Positions 19,811 to 27,307 of a stretch of DNA of 64,000 nucleotides are shown one piece after another. Within the stretch, counting starts at the first letter, position 1. Every line of letters starts with the position of its first letter. Under the pieces are notes generated by a model that was not told the DNA's origin, searched no databases, and saw only the letters and a program-made list of their open reading frames with translations. This DNA comes from an uncultured Oscillibacter sp. (GTDB lineage: Bacteria > Bacillota > Clostridia > Oscillospirales > Oscillospiraceae): NCBI GenBank assembly GCA_905200545.1, contig CAJKKQ010000006.1, positions 1 to 64,000 on the forward strand. The letters run 5' to 3'. Made by a program: the position numbers and the translations under genes.

Positions 19811-20216
19811 GCAGGTACTTTCTTCCGCCAGTCGCCAAACCGGGGCCCCCGCAAAATCGAAGATTTTGTGGGGAAAGGAGGCGCAAGGGAGCGGGCGGAG
19901 GTTTCGCCGCAGGCGGAAACGAAGCAGAGGGGACTTTGCGCCGACGCGGCGGATGCCGTCGGACGCGGTGGCGGCACTGTGGCAGGAGGAGCTGGAGGGC
20001 CTGGAGTAAGCAGGTACTTTCTCCCGCCAGTCGCCAGACCGGGGCCCCCGGATCAAACCAGCGAAGCGTTTGAGCCGGGGAAAGGAAGCGCAGGGGAGCG
20101 GGCGGAGATTTCGCCGCAGGCGGAAACGAAGCAGAGCGGACTTTGCGCCGACGCGGCGGATGCCGTCGGACGCGGTGGCGGCATTGTGGCAGGAAGAGCT
20201 GGAGGGCCTGGAGTAA
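19749..20216 (+). repeat. Tandem repeat carrying three copies of the nadE 3' end
   Basis: The 62-bp 3' end of nadE (19749-19810) recurs at 19948-20009 and 20155-20216, giving repeat periods of 199 and 207 bp. The spacers (19811-19947, 20010-20154) are homologous. They run CCGCCAGTCGCC, GGGGCCCCCG, a variable stem-loop, GGGGAAAGGA, GAGCGGGCGGAG, TTTCGCCGCAGGCGGAAA (hairpin), then GCGCCGACGCGGCGG. The differences between tail copies that I can see are all synonymous (GAT/GAC, CTG/TTG, GAG/GAA). The sequence CCGCCAGTCGCC just after the first stop (19825-19836) is the exact inverse of GGCGACTGGCGG at 19742-19753, so the first tail is enclosed by inverted repeats, as at recF. Confidence 0.85.
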
Positions 20217-20331
20217 GGCTTCCTCCACAAAACAGCATTGGTTGTGGAGGACGATCCCCGGAGATCCGCCTGCATAACGGAAAATCCGGTGAAAAGGGCC
20301 CTGTTTTCCACAATATGAACCCCGATTGTGC

Positions 20332-20369
20332 AAAGGACCACCAGGCCAACGGCCTGGTGGTCCTTTTTA
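20332..20369. terminator. Bidirectional terminator between nadE region and the unknown gene pair
   Basis: A perfect 16-bp stem AAAGGACCACCAGGCC with loop AAC and T/A flanks on both sides. A second inverted pair, CCTCCACAA/TTGTGGAGG, lies at about 20223-20250 after the last nadE tail copy. Confidence 0.88.
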
Positions 20370-20741
20370 CGGCCATAGGTTCCACTGCCGGTTCTGCAAG
20401 GTCAGAATGGGAACGTCGGGATACCGCTGATGGATCTCACCAAGGCAAAAGTCCTCCCAGCTGCCCCGCTCCCAGGGGGCGGTGATCCGAAATTCCCCGG
20501 TCCCCCAGCTGGAGGCCTTGTAGGCATCGTCGATCCTGCCGTACAGCTGACACTGCCGCCCCCAGCAGAAGGCATTGCTGCCGTAGTGGAGGATAATCTT
20601 CCGGTAGGCGTGCTTGTGGTCTGCGCGCCGCCGGCTGTTGGAGGAGGACGCGGTTTTGGATTTCCTGCGGCGGGGAGCAGGCTCCTTCGGCACCGGCTGG
20701 CGGCGTTCCTCCTTGTAAAGATGCGTCTTGTCGGGGTTCAT
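20367..20741 (-). CDS. Unknown protein with basic N-terminus
   Basis: 124 residues starting MNPDKTHLYKEERRQPVP after an AAAGGAGA site. The first 45 residues are rich in Arg, Lys, Pro and Ser (APRRRKSKTASSSNSRRRAD) and look disordered. The rest is richer in aromatics and may fold (AYRKIILHYGSNAFCWGRQC, ending LTLQNRQWNLWP). It begins 17 bases after the upstream gene, so the two form an operon. I do not recognise a family; the basic start suggests nucleic-acid contact but this is only inference. Confidence 0.65.
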   Translation of the reverse strand: MNPDKTHLYKEERRQPVPKEPAPRRRKSKTASSSNSRRRADHKHAYRKIILHYGSNAFCWGRQCQLYGRIDDAYKASSWGTGEFRITAPWERGSWEDFCLGEIHQRYPDVPILTLQNRQWNLWP

Positions 20742-20758
20742 CTCAGGTCTCCTTTGCT

Positions 20759-21199
20759 TTAATCCCAGAAGTTGAACAGGATCTCCCCCACGGTGCGGGG
20801 GTTCCAATCGCGGATCTGCGCCATCTCCGCCTCCCCCAGCTCCCTGACGCAATCATGCCAGTCCTGCCCCAGCTGCGCCGGTTTCATCCATTGCAGCTCC
20901 GGCCAGAAAGGGGTGGGATCAACGGGCGGGTCCCCAAACGCTAGGGGCCAGGCATCCAGGGATGGGGCAAAGGCCCCGTAGGGGTGGTAGGCATTCACCA
21001 GAAGCACCCAGGGAGTATGGCGGAGCTCCATGTGGGCGGCGTAAAAATTCTTTCCGGCGGTGTCGTGGTCTACGGAAAGGACACTGCCGTCATGGGCCCG
21101 GGCCAGGGCGTAGCAGAAGCAGTCGAACAGTTTCTCCTCCAGCATGGGAGGCGGGGACTGGGTGCGGTCATAAAATCCGGTGATGCCCTTTGGCAGCAT
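20759..21199 (-). CDS. Unknown 146-residue protein, first gene of a two-gene operon
   Basis: Starts MLPKGITGFYDRTQSPPPML after an AAAAGGAGGG site at 21199; an in-frame upstream start at 21229 has no site. Visible features are FDCFCYALARAHDGSVLSV, NFYAAHMELRHTPWVLLVNA, YHPYGAFAPSL and a Trp-rich C-terminus (FWPELQWMKPAQLGQDWHD, ending ILFNFWD). No membrane segment or catalytic signature is evident. Possibly of the immunity or cytosolic effector-like group, but no family is claimed. Confidence 0.68.
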   Translation of the reverse strand: MLPKGITGFYDRTQSPPPMLEEKLFDCFCYALARAHDGSVLSVDHDTAGKNFYAAHMELRHTPWVLLVNAYHPYGAFAPSLDAWPLAFGDPPVDPTPFWPELQWMKPAQLGQDWHDCVRELGEAEMAQIRDWNPRTVGEILFNFWD

Positions 21200-21301
21200 G
21201 GGCGCTCCCTCCTTTTGGGAAAATCCCACGTGTGATGGAGAGGGATTGTATCATAGGGGCGGCAGAAAATCATGGAGATTTCATGAACATTCTGCCGCCC
21301 C

Positions 21302-21355
21302 TTGACAATAGTCCTGTTTCGTACTATCATATAGTCCCAATCCGTACTAAGTACG
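21302..21355 (+). promoter_or_regulatory. Promoter and likely MarR operator upstream of marR-MATE
   Basis: TTGACA (21302-21307) and TATCAT (21325-21330) are separated by 17 bp. Immediately downstream lies the 13-bp inverted repeat CGTACT-A-AGTACG (21343-21355). A related half-site GTACTATCAT overlaps the -10 region. This placement suits autorepression by the MarR protein. Confidence 0.72.
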
Positions 21356-21373
21356 TGACACAAGGAGACGACC

Positions 21374-21805
21374 ATGACTGCCAGAGAACAAAACGAGATC
21401 ATCTGCACCTGCATCTGCCGCCAGACGGAGCTGTACGGCGAATGGGCCCGATGCCACGGCATGAGCTACAACACCATGATGACCCTCTACGCCCTGGACC
21501 TGCGGGACGGCGTCACCCAAAAGGAGATCACCGAAGGGTGGCTGCTGCCCAAGCAGACGGTGCACACTGTGGTCAAGGAGTTGGAGCGCCGGGGCTATGT
21601 GCGCCTGGACACCGGCCGGGACAAAAAGGAGAAGCGCATCTTCTTCACCCCGGAGGGCCGCGCCTATGCCCGGGAGCAGCTGGCGGATTTGTACGCCATG
21701 GAGGACCGGGCCCTGGAGGCCATCGGCGCCCAGGCGGCCCAGGCGGTGGTGACGGGGCAGCTGGCCTTTACCGCCGCTTTTGCCCAGGAGGTGCGGCATG
21801 GATAA
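21374..21805 (+). CDS. MarR-family transcriptional regulator
   Basis: A 143-residue winged-helix regulator. The DNA-binding part runs GVTQKEITEGWLLPKQTVHT, VVKELERRGYVRLDTGRDKK with the wing GRDKKEKRIFFTPEGR. Dimerisation helices lie at both ends. AAGGAG precedes the ATG. It overlaps the downstream MATE transporter by 8 bases, so it most likely controls that pump in response to a small ligand. A palindromic site sits at the promoter. Confidence 0.9.
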   Translation: MTAREQNEIICTCICRQTELYGEWARCHGMSYNTMMTLYALDLRDGVTQKEITEGWLLPKQTVHTVVKELERRGYVRLDTGRDKKEKRIFFTPEGRAYAREQLADLYAMEDRALEAIGAQAAQAVVTGQLAFTAAFAQEVRHG

Positions 21806-23153
21806 TGCCCTCTCCCGCGCCTTCACGCCCCTCTCCCTGCTGCGCTTTGCCCTGCCCAACATGGTGATGATGGTGTTTTTGTCCCTGTACACCATTGTGG
21901 ACGGCATCTTCATCTCCCGGTACGTGGGGACGCTGGCCCTCTCCGCCGTCAACATGGCCTATCCCCTCAACTGCCTGCAGATGGCCCTGGGGATCATGCT
22001 TGCCTCCGGGGGCAGCGCCGTCATCGCCCGGAAGATGGGAGAGGGAAAGGACCGGGAGGCCCGGCGGGATTTTTCCTGCGTGGTGGCGGTATCGGCAGTG
22101 GTGGGCGCGGTGTTTCTGGTATTGGGCAATCTCTTTCTGGATGAGATTTTGCGCCTGCTGGGCACCAGTCCCGCCCAGATGGACCTGTGCCGCACCTACA
22201 CCCGGATTTTGCTGTGGTTCGCCCCGGCCTTCTTTTTGCAGACGGCCTATCAGGTGCTCTTTGTCACGGCGGGCCTTCCCGGGCTGGGCCTGGGGCTGAC
22301 CGTGGCCGGAGGCCTTGCCAACGTGGTGCTGGACATCACCTTCATGGGCCCCCTGGACATGGGCATCGCCGGGGCCGCCGTGGCTACCGTCATCGGCTAC
22401 TGCATCCCGGCGGTGGCGGGCACGGTGTATTTTTTCCTCAATCGCCGGGGATCCCTCTATTTCGTGCCCTTCCGGGCAGACTGGCCTATGCTGGCAAAGA
22501 CCTGCGGCAACGGCTCTTCGGAGATGGTCACCAACATCGCCAACGCCGTCACCACCTTCCTTTTCAACATCCTCTTCCTGCGCTACTGGGGGGAGGACGG
22601 CGTGGCGGCCATCACCATCGTCATGTACTTCCAGTTCGTGCTGACGGCGGTGTTCTTCGGCTTTTCCATGGGGGTGGCTCCGGTGGTCAGCTACAAGTAC
22701 GGCGCCCAGGATCTCCCCCAGCTGCGGGGGATTTTCCGGTGCTGCCTCATTTTCGTGGCGGTGTGCTCCCTGGGGGCCTATGTGCTCTCCCGCATGAGCA
22801 TCGGGCTGTGCCTGGAGGCCTTCACCCAGGCAGAAAGCGCCGTCTACGCCATCACCATGGAGGGCTTCCCACTCTACGCGGGCTCCTTTTTGCTGATGGG
22901 GGTGAGCATCTTTGCCTCCTCCCTCTTCACCGCATTTTCCGACGGGCTGGTGTCCGCCCTGATCTCCTTTACCAGGACCTTCCTCTTTCTGGTGGGGATG
23001 CTGCTGGTGCTGCCGCAGCTTTTGGGAAAGCCGGGCATCTGGCTGGCGGTTCCGGCGGCGGAATGCCTGGGATTGGCGGTCTCTGTGGGCTTTTTGCTCT
23101 GGGGCCGGAGAAAGTACGGCTACGCCCCCGTCCGGAAGCCCAAAACAGCATAA
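21798..23153 (+). CDS. MATE-family efflux transporter
   Basis: A 451-residue inner-membrane multidrug/toxin extrusion protein with about 12 hydrophobic helices. It starts MDNALSRAFTPLSLLRFALP and then has FLSLYTIVDGIFISRYVG, the usual first MATE segment. Later family pieces are ALGIMLASGGSAVIARKMGEG and YFQFVLTAVFFGFSMGVAPV. The start ATG at 21798 lies inside the end of marR, implying translational coupling. A bidirectional terminator follows. The substrate cannot be told from sequence. Confidence 0.92.
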   Translation: MDNALSRAFTPLSLLRFALPNMVMMVFLSLYTIVDGIFISRYVGTLALSAVNMAYPLNCLQMALGIMLASGGSAVIARKMGEGKDREARRDFSCVVAVSAVVGAVFLVLGNLFLDEILRLLGTSPAQMDLCRTYTRILLWFAPAFFLQTAYQVLFVTAGLPGLGLGLTVAGGLANVVLDITFMGPLDMGIAGAAVATVIGYCIPAVAGTVYFFLNRRGSLYFVPFRADWPMLAKTCGNGSSEMVTNIANAVTTFLFNILFLRYWGEDGVAAITIVMYFQFVLTAVFFGFSMGVAPVVSYKYGAQDLPQLRGIFRCCLIFVAVCSLGAYVLSRMSIGLCLEAFTQAESAVYAITMEGFPLYAGSFLLMGVSIFASSLFTAFSDGLVSALISFTRTFLFLVGMLLVLPQLLGKPGIWLAVPAAECLGLAVSVGFLLWGRRKYGYAPVRKPKTA

Positions 23154-23154
23154 A

Positions 23155-23185
23155 AAAAGGACCGGAGATTTTCTCCGGTCCTTTT
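23155..23185. terminator. Bidirectional terminator between MATE and cadA
   Basis: A 14-bp stem AAAAGGACCGGAGA / TCTCCGGTCCTTTT between convergent genes, with A and T runs on the two sides. Confidence 0.9.
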
Positions 23186-23194
23186 CTGGTTTTC

Positions 23195-25120
23195 TCAGAC
23201 GTTTTTCTCCCCGTCCATCTTGGGCACCCGCAAAGCCCGCATGGCGTTCAAAATGGCGATGACCGCCACGCCCACGTCGGCAAACACCGCCGCCCACATG
23301 GTGGCGTCTCCCAAAGCGCCCAGGATCAGCACCGCGGCCTTGACCCCCAGGGCAAAGACGATGTTCTCCCGGACGATCCGCACCGTCTTGCGGGCAATGG
23401 CCATGGCCTGGGCGATCTTGGAGGGCTTGTCGTCCATGAGGACGATGTCCGCCGCTTCAATGGCGGCGTCGGAGCCCATGGCACCCATGGCGATGCCGAT
23501 GTCTGCCCGGGTGAGGACCGGGGCGTCGTTGATGCCGTCTCCCACGAAGGCCAGCTTGGTGCCCGGGGCTGTGGAGGCAAGGAGCTGTTCCGTCAGCGCC
23601 ACCTTGTCGGCAGGCAGGAGCTCCGCGTGGAACTCATCCACCCCCAGCTGCGCCGCCACGGCGGCGGCCACCTCCCGGGCGTCGCCGGTGAGCATGACGG
23701 TGCGGCGTACCCCGGCGGCCTTCAGGGCGGTAATAGCGTCCTTGGCGTCGGCCTTGGGCAGGTCGGAGATGACGATGTGCCCGGCGTAGAACCCGTCCAC
23801 CGTCACATGGACGATGGTGCCCGGCAGCTCACAGGGCAGGGCGTTGACGCTCTGGCGCTCCATGAGACGGGCGTTGCCCACGGCCACTTCCCGGCCGTCC
23901 ACGCGGGCCCTAACCCCCAGGCCCGCCAGCTCCTCCACGTCGGTGACCCGCCCGGCGTCCAGGGGGGGCTTGCAGGCCTCCCGCAGGGACTGGGCGATGG
24001 GGTGGTCGGACCACTGCTCCGCCAGGGCCGCGTATTCCAGCAGCGCCTCCTGGGTAAAGGCGGCCTCGGGATGCACCGCCGCCACGGTGAAGGTCCCCTG
24101 GGTCAGCGTCCCGGTCTTGTCGAAGACCACCGTCTCCGCCTTGGCCAGGGCCTCCAGGTAGTTGCCGCCCTTTACCAGGATGCCGCACTTGCCGGCGCCG
24201 CCGATGCCGCCGAAGAAGCTCAGCGGCACGGAGATCACCAGGGCGCAGGGGCAGGAGATCACCAGGAAGATGAGGGCCCGGTGGAGCCAGCCTAACCAAT
24301 CCGTGCCCAGCAGGAAGCCGGGAAGGCTCTCCCCCGGCAGCACCGCCAGCAAAATGGAGGGCACGGCAAAGAGGGCCGCGGCGGAGAGCACCACGCAGGG
24401 GGTGTAGTACCGGGCAAAGCGGGTGATGAACTGCTCGGAGCGGGACTTTTTCTCACTGGCGTTTTCCACCAGGTCCAGCACCCGGGCCACGGTGGACTCC
24501 CCGTAGGGCTTGGTGACCCGCACCCGCAGCAGCCCCGCCTGGTTGACGCAGCCGCTGAGGACGCTGTCCCCCACCCCGGCGTCCCGGGGCACGGACTCGC
24601 CGGTGAGGGCGGCGGTGTCCAGGGTGGAGGTGCCCTCCACCACGTCCCCGTCCAGGGGGATCCGCTCCCCGGGCTTCACCACGATGATGTCCCCCACCGC
24701 CACGTCCTCCGGGTCCACTTCTTCCACGGTGCCGTCCGCCTTTTCCAGGTTGGCGGTATCCGGCCGGATGTCCATGAGGGCGGCGATGGATTGGCGGGAC
24801 TTGCCCACGGCGTAGTCCTGGAAGAGCTCGCCCACCTGGTAGAAGAGCATGACGAACACCGCCTCGGAGTACTCGGTGGTGAAGAAGGCGCCCACGGTGG
24901 CAAGAGCCATCAGGAAGTTCTCGTCAAAGACCTGGCCATGGGCGATGTTTCGGATGGCCTTCCACAGAACATCCCAGCCGATGACGGCGTAGGGGATCAG
25001 GTACAGCGGCCACAGCGGGATGGTGAGCCGGGGTCCTGCCAGCGCCAGCACCGCCAGCAGCGCCGCGGCGATCAGAATGCGCCGGAGCATCTTTTTTTGT
25101 TTTTTGGAGAGATTGCCCAT
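23195..25120 (-). CDS. cadA: Heavy-metal P-type ATPase (Cd/Zn/Pb exporter, CadA type)
   Basis: Exports divalent metals using ATP. The 641-residue membrane protein has the metal-channel motif SCPCALVISVP, the phosphorylation site DKTGTLTQG, the actuator loop LTGESVPRD, an HP-type nucleotide site (SDHPIAQSLREA) and GDGINDAPVL. No heavy-metal-associated domain is fused at the N-terminus; a separate HMA protein is encoded just upstream. GGAGG lies 8 bases before the ATG at 25120. It is the last gene of the sensor-HMA-pump operon. CPC with the SmtB/CadC-type regulator favours Cd/Zn/Pb over copper. Confidence 0.92.
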   Translation of the reverse strand: MGNLSKKQKKMLRRILIAAALLAVLALAGPRLTIPLWPLYLIPYAVIGWDVLWKAIRNIAHGQVFDENFLMALATVGAFFTTEYSEAVFVMLFYQVGELFQDYAVGKSRQSIAALMDIRPDTANLEKADGTVEEVDPEDVAVGDIIVVKPGERIPLDGDVVEGTSTLDTAALTGESVPRDAGVGDSVLSGCVNQAGLLRVRVTKPYGESTVARVLDLVENASEKKSRSEQFITRFARYYTPCVVLSAAALFAVPSILLAVLPGESLPGFLLGTDWLGWLHRALIFLVISCPCALVISVPLSFFGGIGGAGKCGILVKGGNYLEALAKAETVVFDKTGTLTQGTFTVAAVHPEAAFTQEALLEYAALAEQWSDHPIAQSLREACKPPLDAGRVTDVEELAGLGVRARVDGREVAVGNARLMERQSVNALPCELPGTIVHVTVDGFYAGHIVISDLPKADAKDAITALKAAGVRRTVMLTGDAREVAAAVAAQLGVDEFHAELLPADKVALTEQLLASTAPGTKLAFVGDGINDAPVLTRADIGIAMGAMGSDAAIEAADIVLMDDKPSKIAQAMAIARKTVRIVRENIVFALGVKAAVLILGALGDATMWAAVFADVGVAVIAILNAMRALRVPKMDGEKNV

Positions 25121-25223
25121 GAAAACGGCCTCCTTTTCCAAAAGGAAACTTCAGGATTTTTCCCCCGCCGGGGATTTGGAGCCGAAAAAAGCGGCATCGC
25201 CGCTTTCTCCGGAATGGATGCAC

Positions 25224-25442
25224 TTACAGGTTGATGACGCAGTCCGGCTCCACCTTTTTGCACACCGCCACCACTTCTTTCATGATCTCGGCAAAGCGGT
25301 CGTCGTCGGCGTCAATGGTCATCTTCTGGGTCATGAAGCTGACGGTGGCGTCGTGGACGCCGTCGATCTTCTTGATAGCCGTCTCCATTTTGGCGGCGCA
25401 GTTGGCACAGTCCAGATCCGTGAGATTGAAGCGCTTTTTCAT
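25224..25442 (-). CDS. Stand-alone heavy-metal-associated (HMA) domain protein
   Basis: A 72-residue protein with the ferredoxin-like HMA pattern MKKRFNLTDLDCANCAAKME, then ATVSFMTQKMTIDADDD. The metal-binding motif reads DCANCA (C-x-x-C). In related operons this domain is fused to the ATPase N-terminus; here it is separate and lies between the regulator and cadA. It probably delivers or buffers the metal for the pump. The spacing to cadA is about 100 bases. Confidence 0.88.
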   Translation of the reverse strand: MKKRFNLTDLDCANCAAKMETAIKKIDGVHDATVSFMTQKMTIDADDDRFAEIMKEVVAVCKKVEPDCVINL

Positions 25443-25480
25443 GATGAGATTCCCCCTAAAAATAAATTTCTGTGGAAAAC

Positions 25481-25843
25481 TTACTCGCTGACATGCTCCA
25501 GCCCCTGGTTGATGATGGCCTTCACATGGTCGTCCGCCAGAGAGTAGAACACCGTCTTCCCCTCCCGGCGGGACTTCACCAGCCGGGCACTCTTCAAGGC
25601 CCGCAGCTGGTGGGAGATGGCGGACTGGGTCATGCCCAGCAGCGCCGCAATGTCGCACACGCACATCTCCGATTCAAAGAGCACGTACAAAATCCGCACC
25701 CGGGTGGAGTCCCCGAAGATCCGGAACAGCTCCGTCAGGTCGTAGAGGGTGTCCTCCCCCGGCATCACCTGCCGGACTTTCTCCACGATGTCCTCGTGGG
25801 CGTGGATAAAGTCGCAGCACTCCACGTTGTAGCGATCCTCCAT
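25481..25843 (-). CDS. ArsR/SmtB-family metal-sensing repressor (CadC-like)
   Basis: A 120-residue winged-helix repressor. The alpha-3 metal box reads ESEMCVCDIAALL (Cys61 and Cys63), and two more cysteines near the N-terminus (VECCDF, Cys9-Cys10) fit the CadC-type Cd/Pb site. A C-terminal DDH..H pattern could form the alpha-5 Zn site. The recognition helix is TQSAISHQLRALKSARLV. GAGGGAGG precedes the ATG. It is first in an operon with the HMA protein and cadA and should release the promoter when metal is bound. Confidence 0.92.
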   Translation of the reverse strand: MEDRYNVECCDFIHAHEDIVEKVRQVMPGEDTLYDLTELFRIFGDSTRVRILYVLFESEMCVCDIAALLGMTQSAISHQLRALKSARLVKSRREGKTVFYSLADDHVKAIINQGLEHVSE

Positions 25844-25860
25844 GGGCAGCCCTCCCTCGT

Positions 25861-25919
25861 TTGAATGATTGAATGATTGTTCATATGTTCAGTATATACG
25901 GCGGAACCCGTTTGTCAAC
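25861..25919 (-). promoter_or_regulatory. Promoter and operator region of the metal-efflux operon
   Basis: On the minus strand TTGACA (25919-25914) and TATACT (25897-25892) are 16 bp apart. Downstream lies TGAACATATGAACAATCATT followed by CAATCATTCA (25890-25861). Its TGAA/TTCA half-sites resemble ArsR/SmtB-type operators and overlap the transcript start. Confidence 0.7.
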
Positions 25920-25994
25920 CCCAAAGGCAAAAAATGTGGAAAAAAAACCGGCGCCGTGGTACACTAAGCGGGATATCAACCATGGAGGATTCAT

Positions 25995-26426
25995 ATGAAC
26001 GAACTGGAAGAAAAGACCCGCAGCCGCTTGGAGCGCAATGCTTTCATGCTGCACAACTATATGGAGCTGGAGTCCGTGGAGCCGGACCGGGCGGTGTTCG
26101 CCCTGACCATCCGGCCGGAGAGCTGCAACCCCTACGGCATGGTACACGGCGGCGCCATCTACACCCTGGCGGACAACGCCACCGGTGCCGCCGCCCACAC
26201 CGACGGACGGTATTATGTCACCCAAACCAGCGCATTGCACTTCCTGCGCAACCAGTCCCAGGGCGTGGTCCGGGCCATCGCCACCGTGCGCCACCGGGGC
26301 AAGTCCACGGTGCTCACCGCGGTGGACATCGTGGGCGAGGGCGGGAGGCTTCTGGCCACGGGAGAGTTCACCTTCTTCTGCGTGGACAAGGGCCTCATGG
26401 ACAGCAAAGTCCACCACCAGGAATAA
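25995..26426 (+). CDS. Hotdog-fold thioesterase (PaaI type)
   Basis: A 143-residue protein of the PaaI/phenylacetic-acid thioesterase group, which hydrolyses acyl-CoA thioesters. The fold signature is NPYGMVHGGAIYTLADNATG, with the catalytic region around Asn/Gly-His-Gly-Gly, then LHFLRNQSQGVVRAIATVRH. The ATG at 25995 has GGAGG 8-9 bases upstream. It stands alone, divergent from the cadmium operon. The acyl substrate is unknown. Confidence 0.85.
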   Translation: MNELEEKTRSRLERNAFMLHNYMELESVEPDRAVFALTIRPESCNPYGMVHGGAIYTLADNATGAAAHTDGRYYVTQTSALHFLRNQSQGVVRAIATVRHRGKSTVLTAVDIVGEGGRLLATGEFTFFCVDKGLMDSKVHHQE

Positions 26427-26517
26427 TTTTTTTCTCCCCGTGAATGGATTTCCCCTGCCGGAGCGGTGTTGAAGGAAAGAGGCACGGGATGCCCGTTGAA
26501 AACGAGGAGGAATCTGC

Positions 26518-26805
26518 ATGAAAAAAGGTCTTGCCATATTCATCGCCCTGGTGCTGGCTCTGGGGCTGTGCGCAACAGCCGCCCTGGCGGCAGGCGGACA
26601 CCACGGTGCCGGCAGTGCCGGTACCGGGTGCGCGGGCCGGGGATGGAACTACGTGGACGCGGACGGCGATGGAGTATGCGACAACCTGGGTACCGGCACC
26701 TGCGGCCACGGGCAGTACTACGTGGACGCGGACGGTGACGGCGTATGCGATCATCTGGGTACCGGCGGCCACTGGGGCCACAGCCGGGGAGGCTGCAGAA
26801 ACTAA
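26518..26805 (+). CDS. Small secreted protein with two DxDxDG repeats
   Basis: 95 residues with a clear signal peptide (MKKGLAIFIALVLALGLCAT, cleavage after about residue 25 at ALAAG). The mature part is Gly/His-rich with two copies of YVDADGDGVCDNLGTG (second copy DHLGTG). Each copy holds a D-x-D-x-D-G loop like those that bind calcium in dockerins and thrombospondin type 3 repeats. A Cys in each repeat may pair. GAGGAGG precedes the ATG. It lies 16 bases before an ECF sigma gene and is probably in the same operon. Function unknown; metal binding is inferred. Confidence 0.75.
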   Translation: MKKGLAIFIALVLALGLCATAALAAGGHHGAGSAGTGCAGRGWNYVDADGDGVCDNLGTGTCGHGQYYVDADGDGVCDHLGTGGHWGHSRGGCRN

Positions 26806-26821
26806 GAGACGGGGGCTTGCC

Positions 26822-27307
26822 ATGCGCAGCGAAGCGGAGGTGGACCGGGCCGTGGAGCAGTACGCCGACACCGTGTGGCGGATCTGCACGGTTCATTTGA
26901 AAAACCACGCCGACACCGAGGATATCTTCCAGACGGTGTTCTTGAAGTACGCCCTGCGGCCGGGCAGTTTTCGGGGGCCGGAGCATGAGAAGGCGTGGTT
27001 CATCCGGGTGACGGTGAACGCCTGCCGGGATCTGCTGCGCCGCTTCCGCCGCGCACCCACGGTGCCCCTGGAGGCCCTGGGAGACCAGCCCGCCCCCCTG
27101 CCCCCGGACCACCGGGAGGTGATGGAGGCGGTGCAGGCCCTGCCGGAGAAATACCGGGACGTGGTATACCTGCACTACTACGAGGGATACACCGCTCCGG
27201 AGATCGGCCGCCTGCTGGGGAAGAACGTCAACACCGTCTATACGCTGCTCACCCGCTCCAAAGAGCTGCTGCGCCAAAAGCTGGGAGGTGACGGGGATGG
27301 AACATGA
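26822..27307 (+). CDS. ECF-type RNA polymerase sigma factor
   Basis: A 161-residue sigma factor with region 2 (VDRAVEQYADTVWRICTVHL, HADTEDIFQTVFLKYALRPG) and region 4 (LPEKYRDVVYLHYYEGYTAP, EIGRLLGKNVNTVYTLLTRS). The 3' end overlaps the downstream RsgI-like gene by 11 bases, a typical sigma/anti-sigma arrangement. The upstream gene encodes the small secreted DxDxDG protein. Its target promoters are not evident here. Confidence 0.9.
   Translation: MRSEAEVDRAVEQYADTVWRICTVHLKNHADTEDIFQTVFLKYALRPGSFRGPEHEKAWFIRVTVNACRDLLRRFRRAPTVPLEALGDQPAPLPPDHREVMEAVQALPEKYRDVVYLHYYEGYTAPEIGRLLGKNVNTVYTLLTRSKELLRQKLGGDGDGT

Noticed and set aside
19868..20485. A 205-codon plus-strand frame across the nadE repeats
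   Set aside because: Built from the tandem repeat itself in a different frame; no ribosome site, low-complexity translation.
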